This document shows, piece after piece, positions 16,972 through 25,108 of a stretch of 64,000 bases of DNA (position 1 is its first letter; each line of letters starts with the position of its first letter). The stretch is from CAWBKV01 sp041946675. Lineage in GTDB: Archaea > Halobacteriota > Methanosarcinia > Methanotrichales > Methanotrichaceae. Below the pieces are notes generated by a model. It was given only the letters and a program-made list of their open reading frames with translations, ran no database searches and was not told the DNA's origin. The stretch spans positions 1 through 64,000 of the forward strand of contig JBHGAU010000001.1 in the NCBI GenBank assembly GCA_041946675.1, in the 5' to 3' direction. The translations under genes were made by a program, and so were the position numbers.

Positions 16972-17826
16972 ACGAGAAGACTACTGATTTTGGCGGTACT
17001 GGCTATTGCAATAATAGGAATGGCTGGAGCAGCCAACTATATGTACGAAAAGGCATCCGTAAAGGGTGTCGGCTATAAAAACGTGGAGATGATAATCTCT
17101 ACACAGTATGGATTTGCTGGCCAGAAGTTAGTGGAGAAGGAGTCAGGCTCTGGTAACGTCATCACAGAGAAGACTGAGCTCGAGGCCGAGAGACAGCTGA
17201 ATAATGATGGATCTCCAATCGGCAGCACAGCAATATCACCTCCTGGTGTTAGCCCGACCATTTATTTGATGCCATGCGGTTTTGCCAACACTTGCCCCAT
17301 GGATTACATCAACTTCACCAAAGAGGCAGAGTTCGAGTACATGCCTGTCTCATACCAGACGGGCGAGTATAACCAGAAGTGGATAGAGAAGCTGTGCGTC
17401 CAGAACTACAAGATAGGTGCAGTCCTGACAGAGATGTACACCCATGCAGAGCATTTGCAGAAGACAACTGAGGTCAAAACAAGAGGATATGGCAACGTTA
17501 TAGCCACATTACCATTGGGAATACCTGGAGTACCAACGCTCGGATCAACAGAAGCGCTTCCTCCCGAATTTGTTGCATGCACTCCAGCCTGCTGTACGGG
17601 CGTCCTTGAAGCCAACCTGAACAGCAATGTGATTGGCGTAGCCCATATCGGCTGGCTCTCCAGAGATCCGCAGGCCAATCTGCCGACCTCTCTGAAGGGA
17701 CGGCATGCAGAGTACGGCAGATCTATTGAGGATCTGACTGGTGTCTTCTCGATCGAGAAGTTCATCCAGCTCTGGGGCAACTCGACTTGCGGCACAATCA
17801 GCGTTGACTGGCTGCCGTGCGTTTAA
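16972..17826 (+). CDS. Secreted Cys-containing surface protein with non-AUG start
   Basis: Exported protein of about 284 residues with signal peptide RRLLILAVLAIAIIGMAGA and a mature part with paired cysteines (CTPACC, CGFANTCP, NSTCGTI). I do not recognise a family. The only standard in-frame start is TTG 16990, which would remove the two arginines of the signal peptide and lies 24 bases from the ribosome site. A perfect GGAGGG at 16960-16965 instead points to ACG at 16972, six bases downstream. Either ACG initiates, or an ATG was mutated. A T-rich stretch at 17850 may end the transcript. Confidence 0.7.
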   Translation, partial: TRRLLILAVLAIAIIGMAGAANYMYEKASVKGVGYKNVEMIISTQYGFAGQKLVEKESGSGNVITEKTELEAERQLNNDGSPIGSTAISPPGVSPTIYLMPCGFANTCPMDYINFTKEAEFEYMPVSYQTGEYNQKWIEKLCVQNYKIGAVLTEMYTHAEHLQKTTEVKTRGYGNVIATLPLGIPGVPTLGSTEALPPEFVACTPACCTGVLEANLNSNVIGVAHIGWLSRDPQANLPTSLKGRHAEYGRSIEDLTGVFSIEKFIQLWGNSTCGTISVDWLPCV

Positions 17827-17995
17827 AGGTTTTCCCCATCTCCTCTTTTTTTGTTAAGTTAATAGTATGATGACTTTTTGTTAGTTCTTCATTTGCTCAT
17901 CGTTCCTGCCACTATTCCCTATTCATGTTAAGCTTGTTCCTTCCGATTTTGCTATTGGTAGATGGATAAAAATATTTCATCCCCAGGGCTCTGCC

Positions 17996-18008
17996 TGCGG
18001 GATGTGGG
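17996..18008 (+). repeat. 13-bp motif shared with the 22.4-kb inverted repeat
   Basis: TGCGGGATGTGGG occurs here and again at 22409-22421; nine of its bases recur inverted at 22141-22152. It may be an insertion-element end or scar. The DNA from 17827 to 18037 holds nothing else I can assign. Confidence 0.35.
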
Positions 18009-18037
18009 ATGGATATATCAAGTCAAATATTTCGGGA

Positions 18038-18328
18038 CTATACAGATTGAACTGGAGCGCCATTCTGGGAAGCTTCACCTTTTAGGCAGAAATATCCTAC
18101 CTTTAATCCATAGTCCTTATATACCCGACATCCCTGGAAACAGAGACAATTTTTCTGTTTTAGCTGGCATTCGGTCAATCCAATAGAGCAGAAGATATTT
18201 TCCCCTTTCTCATTCGGGCATGGGCTGGACAGATAGGTTGGGCAGCCAGGGCATAAGCATCTATTAGCGTTCTTATCATTTAATTCAACTAAAGGGCTTT
18301 TTTGTGGCTTCGTCGGTAATTTTGCCAT
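18038..18328 (-). CDS. DUF2769 cysteine-rich protein
   Basis: A 96-residue cytoplasmic protein with ten cysteines arranged as CLCPGCPTY, SSPCPNEKGE, FCSIG, CQLKQKNCLC and GCRVYKDYGL. This matches the archaeal DUF2769 family, found mainly in methanogens, which probably binds metal through the CxCxxC sites. The start at ATG 18328 is supported by GGTGAT seven bases upstream. It is a single gene without obvious partners; function unknown. Confidence 0.85.
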   Translation of the reverse strand: MAKLPTKPQKSPLVELNDKNANRCLCPGCPTYLSSPCPNEKGENIFCSIGLTECQLKQKNCLCFQGCRVYKDYGLKVGYFCLKGEASQNGAPVQSV

Positions 18329-18582
18329 TGTTTCATCACCTCAATGAAGATTGACATGTAATATTACTTCCGGTTGTTAATAAAGCTAGTGTAGCAATCA
18401 AATGTGAAACTGCAAGAATCTCAGATATCTGCAGATCAGACCTGCATTACCGAATCACAAGAAGATTTGAAACTTGAAATGCGGACTCTATGGAAAGGGC
18501 ACATAAAGTTGTAATTTGGGATATCTTTATATAGATATAAATTGAGTATATTATCTATGAATATCACCTTGGAGGGAGTGAT

Positions 18583-18948
18583 ATTTCCAAATACGGAATT
18601 TGCACAGAGATTGTGGAGGGGCTTAGCAGATCGGATATCGAGCTAAAGCTGGAAAGCCAAGTAAAAGCTTTGGAAGAGCGTTTGAGAGAATCCGAGAGCA
18701 CGCGTCTGGACCAAAAAGTACAAATGAGTGATTTGCAGGCTTCTTTCTGTGAATTAAACAGAACTATTAAGGATCTAGAGAGGCGGAATAGCTATCTGGG
18801 AGCGGCCCTGACTGTATTGGGCATCCTGTTTGCATCATCCATAGTACTGGTACATTATACGTACCAGGGCTATGATCTGTTTACAGCATGTTATATAACT
18901 GGCAAAACCTGCCTAAATGCCCTTCTGGCAAGCCTAAAAATTCCATAG
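18583..18948 (+). CDS. Coiled-coil protein with one membrane anchor, non-AUG start
   Basis: Protein of about 121 residues: an N-terminal helix, a coiled coil (LESQVKALEERLRESES..., about 20-70), then one membrane helix (AALTVLGILFASSIVLVHY) and a short tail. TTATATAG at about 18525 is a likely TATA box. GGAGGG at 18571-18576 lies six bases before ATT 18583, and the reading from there (SKYGICTEIVEGLSRSDIEL) looks natural. The nearest standard start is GTG 18613, further from the ribosome site. An ATG at 18557 is out of frame and opens only a 29-codon frame. Function unknown. Confidence 0.6.
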   Translation: MSKYGICTEIVEGLSRSDIELKLESQVKALEERLRESESTRLDQKVQMSDLQASFCELNRTIKDLERRNSYLGAALTVLGILFASSIVLVHYTYQGYDLFTACYITGKTCLNALLASLKIP

Positions 18949-19099
18949 ACTTTAGGTATGGATCAATCAGCTCTCCTGCTACTGGCTGAGCGGTTAGAGA
19001 ATACTTCATTCTACAATAAGATATCAGGGCGCAGGGCATGTTCCGCATTCTTATATATAGGTCGAAAGATGAATTGAGTTAAATAATGGAGGTATATAA

Positions 19100-19732
19100 A
19101 TGAGAAGTTCGGGTGGATACTTACGTAAACTGCTAATTTTATCAGTCCTCTTTGGGCTTCCGCTGGAAGCGGCTATTGCTGCAAATGCTCCAGCCAGCGC
19201 CGGGATAAATATTGCCAAGATCATAGGCGTAAACTGCCAGGACGCAGATCCGTGGGTTGAGATAGCCAACGAGGGAACTGGTTCAATGAATCTGGCAGGC
19301 TGGACGCTTATGAATACAGAGAACCAGGCGTACTCATTCCCGGCAAATTTCACCCTGAAAACGGGTTCAATAGTCAAAGTTCACTCAGGAAAAGGCGATA
19401 ATACAGCCGCTGATCTGTTCAATAGCACTTTGGTCTGGAACGACAAAGGTGATACTGCGACCCTGAAGGATGCAACCGGAAAGATTGTCTCTGAGTATAA
19501 ATATCCAATAAAGGTTTCAGCTCCAGAGAGCATGACCAGGACCAATCCCACCATTCTGCCGAACACCTTTTACACCGGCTGGACGTCTTCGAATTTCCGG
19601 GCGGGCAATAAATCGGATTATGGCGCTGAAGGGGATAGCTTGATGTCCGCCTCCCCCGTACAGTTAAGCGGTCGTTCTTTCATCTGCCACGGAGGTCCGC
19701 TTAATTGGGCGTGGACCAGTGGATTGAGATAG
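19100..19732 (+). CDS. Secreted lamin-tail-domain protein
   Basis: A 210-residue exported protein: signal peptide (RKLLILSVLFGLPLEAAIAA) and a lamin tail domain at about 33-140, recognised by WVEIANEGTGSMNLAGWTL and the spacing to FTLKTGSIVKVHSG and LKDATGKIVSEY. LTD domains occur in many secreted prokaryotic proteins and may bind other extracellular macromolecules. It has an ideal GGAGGT before ATG 19100 and TATATATAG at about 19053. The C-terminal 60 residues are unassigned. Confidence 0.85.
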   Translation: MRSSGGYLRKLLILSVLFGLPLEAAIAANAPASAGINIAKIIGVNCQDADPWVEIANEGTGSMNLAGWTLMNTENQAYSFPANFTLKTGSIVKVHSGKGDNTAADLFNSTLVWNDKGDTATLKDATGKIVSEYKYPIKVSAPESMTRTNPTILPNTFYTGWTSSNFRAGNKSDYGAEGDSLMSASPVQLSGRSFICHGGPLNWAWTSGLR

Positions 19733-19924
19733 CCAGCGAGAGGATTGTTCAATGGTACTGACAGATGGGAAGTGGACCCGGCTAGAATGGCTTCAAGGCT
19801 TGATATTTGTCTTTTATGCGAGACGAAGAACTGAGTCGCGAATAACAACGCATTGGACCGAAAAGCTGAAAAGATAAAGCGAAAATTGATCGCATCGTTT
19901 AGAGGTTTTAGAGGTAAATCGCCG

Positions 19925-20551
19925 ATGGATTCCGATCATAGAAGTAGAAACATATCAAAAGATAATTGTCTCGCCAGTTCTGTGTTATTTTTGCTCGCAG
20001 CGGGATTGGTAACAGCAGGAATGGTTTCAATACAAGCCAATGCCCAATCAGACCTCTTTAAACTTGTAACATTAAAACCTGCATATGATGATCCGTTCAA
20101 AAACGATATCGAGCACATATTAAACAGCTACCATTGGCCACATCCATATGTAACGGGTAACTTCTCATGTACCGACACCTCGATTTACATAATGCTGCTA
20201 TTAGAACGCTATGGATATACGGCAGCATGCGTTACCGATTGGGGTCCAGATAACCGATCTTTGAATGGCGATCCTGTAGGACACATGTGGGTCGCAGTCA
20301 ATAACCCAAAATTCAAAGATGCATGGATATTCATAGATGGGGATGGTGGATTTTACCCTAACAAAAGACCATTGCCAGACTCAATTGGACTAATTGAATA
20401 CGGGGATACATATCAAACCGGTTACATAACAACCGATCCACTAGATTACCTGGCAAAATACGACTCCCGGTCGAGACAACCTTGGAGACAACATTACAGC
20501 CTGAACGATTCAAACGCGCCAAAACCTAATGCACTGGACTCACTGGACTGA
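19925..20551 (+). CDS. Secreted transglutaminase-like protein
   Basis: A 208-residue exported protein with a hydrophobic N-terminal segment (SSVLFLLAAGLVTAGMVSI). The mature part shows a Cys in FSCTDTSIYIMLLLERYGY, a His in GHMWVAV and an Asp in WIFIDGDGG, in the order and spacing of the Cys-His-Asp triad of transglutaminase/papain-like folds. The protein at 58806-59471 shows the same three blocks. The start at ATG 19925 is chosen for the AGAGGT nine bases upstream; a TTG at 19853 would add 24 basic residues before the signal. Substrate unknown. Confidence 0.75.
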   Translation: MDSDHRSRNISKDNCLASSVLFLLAAGLVTAGMVSIQANAQSDLFKLVTLKPAYDDPFKNDIEHILNSYHWPHPYVTGNFSCTDTSIYIMLLLERYGYTAACVTDWGPDNRSLNGDPVGHMWVAVNNPKFKDAWIFIDGDGGFYPNKRPLPDSIGLIEYGDTYQTGYITTDPLDYLAKYDSRSRQPWRQHYSLNDSNAPKPNALDSLD

Positions 20552-20581
20552 ACCCCTGATATTGGACAGATAGTTAAGCAA

Positions 20582-20591
20582 CAGTATTTAA
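20582..20591 (+). promoter_or_regulatory. TATA-box candidate before the carbonic anhydrase genes
   Basis: GTATTTAAAC at about 20582-20591 resembles an archaeal TATA box. Transcription would begin near 20610, giving a leader of about 40 bases before the GGAG ribosome site at 20643. Confidence 0.45.
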
Positions 20592-20652
20592 ACCGATCTC
20601 TGATTCGAATCGATCAGGAGATCTGTAACCAAGAGCTGAAAAGGAGTGCGAT

Positions 20653-20733
20653 ATAAAATTCAGTCCCCTCCCGCGTGAAAAGCTTTTAGTACCTCAGTCG
20701 CATGAAATCGAGGAAAAGAGGCGATTAGCATAA
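20653..20733 (+). CDS. 26-residue frame resembling urease gamma N-terminus
   Basis: GGAG at 20643-20646 is followed six bases later by ATA 20653, which opens IKFSPLPREKLL, then EIEEKRRLA and TAA. The pattern resembles the start of urease gamma subunits (ltPREkxKLL...R.lA), but it stops after 26 codons. Its TAA overlaps the ATA of the carbonic anhydrase gene in ATAA. It may be a leader peptide or a relic of a urease gene; no other urease sequence is seen. Confidence 0.3.
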   Translation: MKFSPLPREKLLVPQSHEIEEKRRLA

Positions 20734-21500
20734 AATTCTCTATTATTTTGGCAGCAGCGTTAGCGCTGTTTCTGATATCGATCTTTGCATCAGCCGCAGA
20801 AGACGAACAGGTAATCACAGGAGATCAGGCATTACAGAAGCTCCTGGATGGAAATGCGAGGTTTGTTTCGGGAAATATCACACATCCCGACCAGTCTGCA
20901 GAACGCAGGGCTGAGACCGTCTCCGCACAACACCCATTCGCTGTCATTGTAGGCTGTTCAGACTCACGTGTATCCCCTGAGATCATCTTCGATCAAGGAA
21001 TTGGAGATCTCTTCGTGGTAAGGACTGCAGGAGAGGTTATGGATGGTTCTTCTATTGGAAGTATTGAGTATGCAGTTGAGCATCTAAATGTGCCGTTGGT
21101 CGTGGTACTGGGCCATGATTCCTGCGGCGCAGTCAAGGCGGCAGTAGATGGCGGTGAGGCTCCAGGCCATATTGCCAGTCTGGTGGAGGCCATAAAACCT
21201 GCAGTTGATGAGGCCAGAAGCGAGACGAAGAATAACAATGAGGTTCTGAATATTTCTATCGATAATAACATCAATAATGTCGTGAATGATCTCAGTTCCT
21301 CAGAGCCAATTCTCTCCGCGTATGTCAAAAAGGGCAAACTGAAGATCGTCGGGGCACGCTATCACCTGCAAAGCGGCAAGGTTGATCTGATGGAGCAGCC
21401 TTCGGGCTTTATATCACCTAAGGAGGATTCTGGTCGAACCGACACGTTACGCAGACTATTCTTCCGGCCTGCAAACCCTGAACTGTGGAGCAAAGCTTAA
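20730..21500 (+). CDS. Exported beta-class carbonic anhydrase
   Basis: Protein of about 256 residues that interconverts CO2 and bicarbonate. The zinc ligands are visible: Cys in GCSDSRVSPE with the Asp-Arg dyad, and His and Cys in VVLGHDSCGAV. An N-terminal signal peptide (FSIILAAALALFLISIFASA) indicates export, which is uncommon for beta carbonic anhydrases in archaea. The standard in-frame start is TTG 20748, but that removes the lysine of the signal. ATA 20730 lies eight bases after AGAGG and gives IKFSIILAAA, so I place the start there tentatively. In an acetate-cleaving methanogen, an external enzyme could aid CO2 disposal or pH balance. Confidence 0.88.
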   Translation: MKFSIILAAALALFLISIFASAAEDEQVITGDQALQKLLDGNARFVSGNITHPDQSAERRAETVSAQHPFAVIVGCSDSRVSPEIIFDQGIGDLFVVRTAGEVMDGSSIGSIEYAVEHLNVPLVVVLGHDSCGAVKAAVDGGEAPGHIASLVEAIKPAVDEARSETKNNNEVLNISIDNNINNVVNDLSSSEPILSAYVKKGKLKIVGARYHLQSGKVDLMEQPSGFISPKEDSGRTDTLRRLFFRPANPELWSKA

Positions 21501-21550
21501 AACCGATTTCACAAAACTTTGTGGGCATGGTATATGTATGCGGGAAATGT

Positions 21551-21598
21551 CAAGCTTCAGTGAGTTCAAGCTTCAGTGAGTTCAAGCTTCGGTAAGTC
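21551..21598 (+). repeat. 16-bp tandem repeat, three copies
   Basis: CAAGCTTCAGTGAGTT is repeated at 21551, 21567 and 21583, the last copy diverged (CAAGCTTCGGTAAGTC). It is noncoding and lies just after the carbonic anhydrase gene. No inverted symmetry was found beyond AAGCTT sites. Confidence 0.9.
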
Positions 21599-21607
21599 TC
21601 AATAATT

Positions 21608-21659
21608 CTCTATGCCCACTCAAATTCCTCTATGCCCACTCAAATTCCTCTATGCCCAC
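21608..21659 (+). repeat. 20-bp tandem repeat, two and a half copies
   Basis: CTCTATGCCCACTCAAATTC is repeated at 21608 and 21628, with a partial third copy at 21648-21659. TATGCCCAC also matches the reverse complement of GTGGGCATG at 21521-21529, so the transcript could fold. From 21660 to 21980 I find no convincing gene; a G-rich run lies near 21730. Confidence 0.85.
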
Positions 21660-21980
21660 GACCCTCATATCATTCAGGCTTAGTCAAATTGCTAGAAAAT
21701 ATTGCAGCGAAGCCTCATGAAACCTGAAAAGGAGGGGGGGCGAGAGCCGAAGGTGTAGGAGGGAATTACGTCTATCGGCTTCCGCCAATACTACTATAGT
21801 TGATAGACGAGATAAATGCGTTTGCAATACGTGGACCTTATATGAGAAAATCATGAACTTCATATGATCTGAACAGAAGTAAAAAAGCGCTATTAATGGC
21901 GATTTTTGAAAAAAGAATCAATTGAATCGCGGCTGATCGATCATCTTCATCGTCTACGCCGATGAATTACAGCATTATCT

Positions 21981-22139
21981 TTATCGACCGGCAGCGATAA
22001 TATAGTGATAAATATAGTGATAAGGCCCCGCCTCCGCGACCGACTTGATCTTGAACCCTTTGGATTCAATCAATTGCCGGGCTGTATCGATAGAGAACCG
22101 TTTTGTTAGCGGAGGGCCAAAAGGCATTGGCTCTGGCTT
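21981..22139 (-). pseudogene. C-terminal fragment of a SAM methyltransferase
   Basis: The minus strand reads PMPFGPPLTKRFSIDTARQL, then IESKGFKI and EAGPYHYI to TAA at 21981-21983. This is the usual C-terminus of small class I methyltransferases (helix, GF.v, GPYHY.i.A). A stop codon (TGA at 22140-22142) directly precedes it and no SAM-binding motif remains. A perfect 12-bp duplication (ATATAGTGATAA at 22000 and 22012) inserts four residues, giving YHYIYHYI. It is a relic. Confidence 0.6.
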
Positions 22140-22427
22140 TCAACCCACATCCTACAGGTAGGCTGGTGGGACTGCGACGATTTTTTTCGTATCGATTCTT
22201 AACTATAAAATTTAATATATTAATAATACCTAAAATTCGATTTCCATGATCCTAAATGATGGCACTCTGTAGGGCGTAAATATGAGAAGAGAAGAGCCAA
22301 AATATAAGGGAAAGGGATCGTGTGATAATTTTACCGAACCGTTAATCTTTATGTAAACTATATAGCCTGCACTTTGTCAAAATAAAATATAATTTCGGAT
22401 TTCCTTACTGCGGGATGTGGGTTTCAA
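22138..22427. other. Possible small inverted-repeat element
   Basis: Left end TTTCAACCCACATCC (22138-22152) and right end GGATGTGGGTTTCAA (22413-22427) are near-perfect inverted repeats. The left end also folds on itself: CCCAC, CCTAC, GTAGG and GTGGG between 22143 and 22169. The A/T-rich interior has no convincing protein frame; one 24-codon frame from ATG 22282 is not supported. It could be a MITE or an element remnant bordering the methyltransferase fragment. From 22428 to 22529 only the upstream region of the next gene is seen. Confidence 0.4.
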
Positions 22428-22529
22428 TTCAGATCAACCAGGCCGTCTGCAGGACATTGCAGTAAATCTCCTCAAATATGAAGCATTCAAATATAGAACT
22501 GATTGATCTCTCAGGTGTAAAATCAAGAT

Positions 22530-23447
22530 ATGTATTGGCTCATTTATGCATTTTCAGGACCGATTCTATGGGCGCTGTCTACTCACATCGATAAGTATCT
22601 GGTGGAGCGCTATTTCAAACATGGAAGCGTGGCAGTGCTGATGGTTTTTACTGCAATCATCGGTGCTCTGGCCCTGCCTGTTATCTGGCTATTCCAGCCG
22701 GGAGTAATCGCATTGGGCCTGCAATCGATGGCGGTCATCACAGTTTCAGGGATTCTTTATATGGGCGCCATCTATTTCTACCTCCAGGCGCTGCAGACTG
22801 AGGAAGCATCGACTATTGCCCTTTTCTTTCAGGCGGCCGGGATCTTCGGGCTGGTACTCGGGTACTTTGTGCTTGGTGAGGAAATATCCCGTTTACAGAT
22901 TATCGGCGTTTTATTGATCATCGGCGGATCGGTTCTCCTCTCCTTACGGTTTGGCCAGGGCGCCAGCCGCGTTAAATCACGCCTGGTTATCCTGATGCTC
23001 GCCTGTGCCCTTGCAATCGCCCTAAGCTCGCTTATTTTTAAATTCTTTGCCGTACGCGATGAATTCTGGACAACAACTTTCTGGAACTTTGTCGGACAGG
23101 CGCTATTTGGCCTGATTTTGATGATGACGGCGGCAAACCGACGGCAATTTAATAGAATGATGCATTCCAACAGGGGCGCAGTGCTCTCTGTGAATGGTGC
23201 AAACGAATTGATAAACCTGGCCGGCAATCTGGGTGTACGCTACACGCTTCTTTTTGCGCCTTTAGGAGTTGTGCAGGCTATCAGCAGCACTACTTCATTT
23301 TTCGTCCTGTTCTTCGGCGTGATACTCTCGATTTTCTTTCCGAAGCTGGGGCGAGAGGAGATAGGCATTTCCAGCCTGGCGCAAAAATTCATCGCTACAG
23401 CGCTTATCATTGCCGGAGTTCTCCTCATCAATCAGCAGCAGTGGTGA
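22530..23447 (+). CDS. EamA/DMT-family transporter
   Basis: A 305-residue permease with ten hydrophobic helices in two EamA repeats (about 1-138 and 150-302). The first repeat ends in the conserved pattern GLVLGYFVLGEEISRLQIIG and IGGSVLLSL. The family exports or imports metabolites; substrate unknown. The start is at ATG 22530 (MYWLIYAFSGPILWA). The downstream pentapeptide gene begins 190 bases later on the same strand. Confidence 0.85.
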   Translation: MYWLIYAFSGPILWALSTHIDKYLVERYFKHGSVAVLMVFTAIIGALALPVIWLFQPGVIALGLQSMAVITVSGILYMGAIYFYLQALQTEEASTIALFFQAAGIFGLVLGYFVLGEEISRLQIIGVLLIIGGSVLLSLRFGQGASRVKSRLVILMLACALAIALSSLIFKFFAVRDEFWTTTFWNFVGQALFGLILMMTAANRRQFNRMMHSNRGAVLSVNGANELINLAGNLGVRYTLLFAPLGVVQAISSTTSFFVLFFGVILSIFFPKLGREEIGISSLAQKFIATALIIAGVLLINQQQW

Positions 23448-23634
23448 AGAAGATGTCATAGATATCTATAAGGACTGGCTGGCTGGTAAAAGGTTATATC
23501 TATTAACGGGTATGGAACAGCTACTTAAATACAGGCATAATAGAATCACAGAAATTCGGCAAAGGCACCATACAGCAGAGCATTCGATATGTATCCACGT
23601 TACTGAGGCCGAGGTTTGGCTATTGGAGGGATAT

Positions 23635-24978
23635 ATGAGGCCCATAGTATTGTTCCTGATTGCTTTTTTAATTGTAGCTACAGCAGATGAAGGCGCAGGA
23701 AAGCCTATGGATGTGATCAATTCGGCTATTATCATGGGGCAGATCAAGAATAATGCGTCTGTTGTTTATGACCGCGTTACCGTTATAGGAGATTTGGATA
23801 TATCGACCTTGGATGTGCCGGTTCGTCCTGTTGCAAGGTCGGAAATAGATATCAAAGTTTTGAGCCTATCCAAGAATCAGAGCAAAGTTATCTCCCCTAT
23901 AAAGATAACAAATTCTGTTATAAAAGGAAATATTAATTTCAATGACACTTTTTTCCAGGAACCCGTTGATTTTGAAGATACAGATTTTTCGGGAACTGTA
24001 TACCTTGATGGATCGCAATTTGATAGAGGAGCCAATTTTAAATTTGCCGATTTTCCCCTAATGACGGTATTTAATGGTGCCCAATTCAGCAACTACGCAA
24101 ACTTTCTTGGGACTCATTTTGGATCATCATCTTTTTTCGGCGTACGATTTGAGGAGGGAACGGATTTCAGTTTTTCTAGGTTTGATGATTCGGCCAGCTT
24201 TGCATATTCCCAGTTTAACAATTCGTCCTACTTTAGTCACGCTGCATTCAAGGAGCCTGCTGATTTTTCGAACGCAAAGTTTCGCTCGCAGGCTGTTTTC
24301 GATAACGCAAAATTCGGCGACGATGCCGACTTCACCGATGCTCAATTTAAGACATTGTCCGCTGACTTTATAGGAGCGAAATTCAGGAGAGAAGTGGATT
24401 TTAGAGGAGCTACGTTCGAGGGCGTAAAGAACATTCAAGGAGAGCTGAATCTTACCGATGTTGATTTCTCCGGCAAGTTCAATGTTCGCTGGGATACTAT
24501 TAAGAATATCCTGATCTGTAATGGGCCGGTATATATTGCCCTGATTAAGTCATTCAAAGACCTGGAGCAGTTTGATGATGCAAACAGCTGCTATTATCAA
24601 TATAGAGAGTGGAGTCAGCGGCTCAAGCCATTTGGGCTATCCAAAGTCTGGGACTATTTGGCATGGGCAACCTGCGGATACGGTGTTTCTTGGCTTAATA
24701 CGATTTTATTTGCTCTTATGGTTTCTGTGCTTTTCACCCTTATGTATTCTGCAAGAACCTGGTATACGACTTCAACCAGACCTGATTATGGAGAGCTGTT
24801 TTGGCTGAGCATAATAGTTCTAACTTCAGCGCCCAAGGAAATGTTTCCATCTGGAATGGCCAAGTTCGAGGAATTGGCAAAAGAGCACTGGTATCTGACC
24901 TTCATTGAGCGCATTATTGGGTGGGCTCTCTTGGTAGTGATGATAAATGTCCTGATCCGATTAACTATGAGATACTGA
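23635..24978 (+). CDS. Exported pentapeptide-repeat protein with channel-like membrane domain
   Basis: A 447-residue protein. After a signal peptide (PIVLFLIAFLIVATA) come about 220 residues of F-centred pentapeptide repeats (ADFSNAKF, AVFDNAKF, VDFRGATF), forming a right-handed beta helix. A linker (YYQYREWSQRLKPFGL) and WATCGYGVSWLNT lead to two or three membrane helices with a re-entrant-looking stretch (LFWLSIIVLTSAPKEMF). This resembles pentapeptide proteins fused to an Ion_trans_2 pore, but no TVGYGD filter is present. The start ATG 23635 is chosen for GGAGGG four bases upstream and the signal peptide; the frame is open further upstream. Confidence 0.82.
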   Translation: MRPIVLFLIAFLIVATADEGAGKPMDVINSAIIMGQIKNNASVVYDRVTVIGDLDISTLDVPVRPVARSEIDIKVLSLSKNQSKVISPIKITNSVIKGNINFNDTFFQEPVDFEDTDFSGTVYLDGSQFDRGANFKFADFPLMTVFNGAQFSNYANFLGTHFGSSSFFGVRFEEGTDFSFSRFDDSASFAYSQFNNSSYFSHAAFKEPADFSNAKFRSQAVFDNAKFGDDADFTDAQFKTLSADFIGAKFRREVDFRGATFEGVKNIQGELNLTDVDFSGKFNVRWDTIKNILICNGPVYIALIKSFKDLEQFDDANSCYYQYREWSQRLKPFGLSKVWDYLAWATCGYGVSWLNTILFALMVSVLFTLMYSARTWYTTSTRPDYGELFWLSIIVLTSAPKEMFPSGMAKFEELAKEHWYLTFIERIIGWALLVVMINVLIRLTMRY

Positions 24979-25108
24979 GTCTCAGATCTCTTGAGCCCCT
25001 CGCACTTATTTAATGGCGAAATATCAGCGGCGTCAGATGGTATATTTCCTAATATATTTCCGCAGCATTAGGCCAGAAAAAGAGAAGAAGGTCATCTTAC
25101 GGCCAGTA

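Noticed and set aside
21551..21659. Tandem repeats considered as a CRISPR array
   Set aside because: Units are contiguous with no variable spacers, and no cas gene is in the window.
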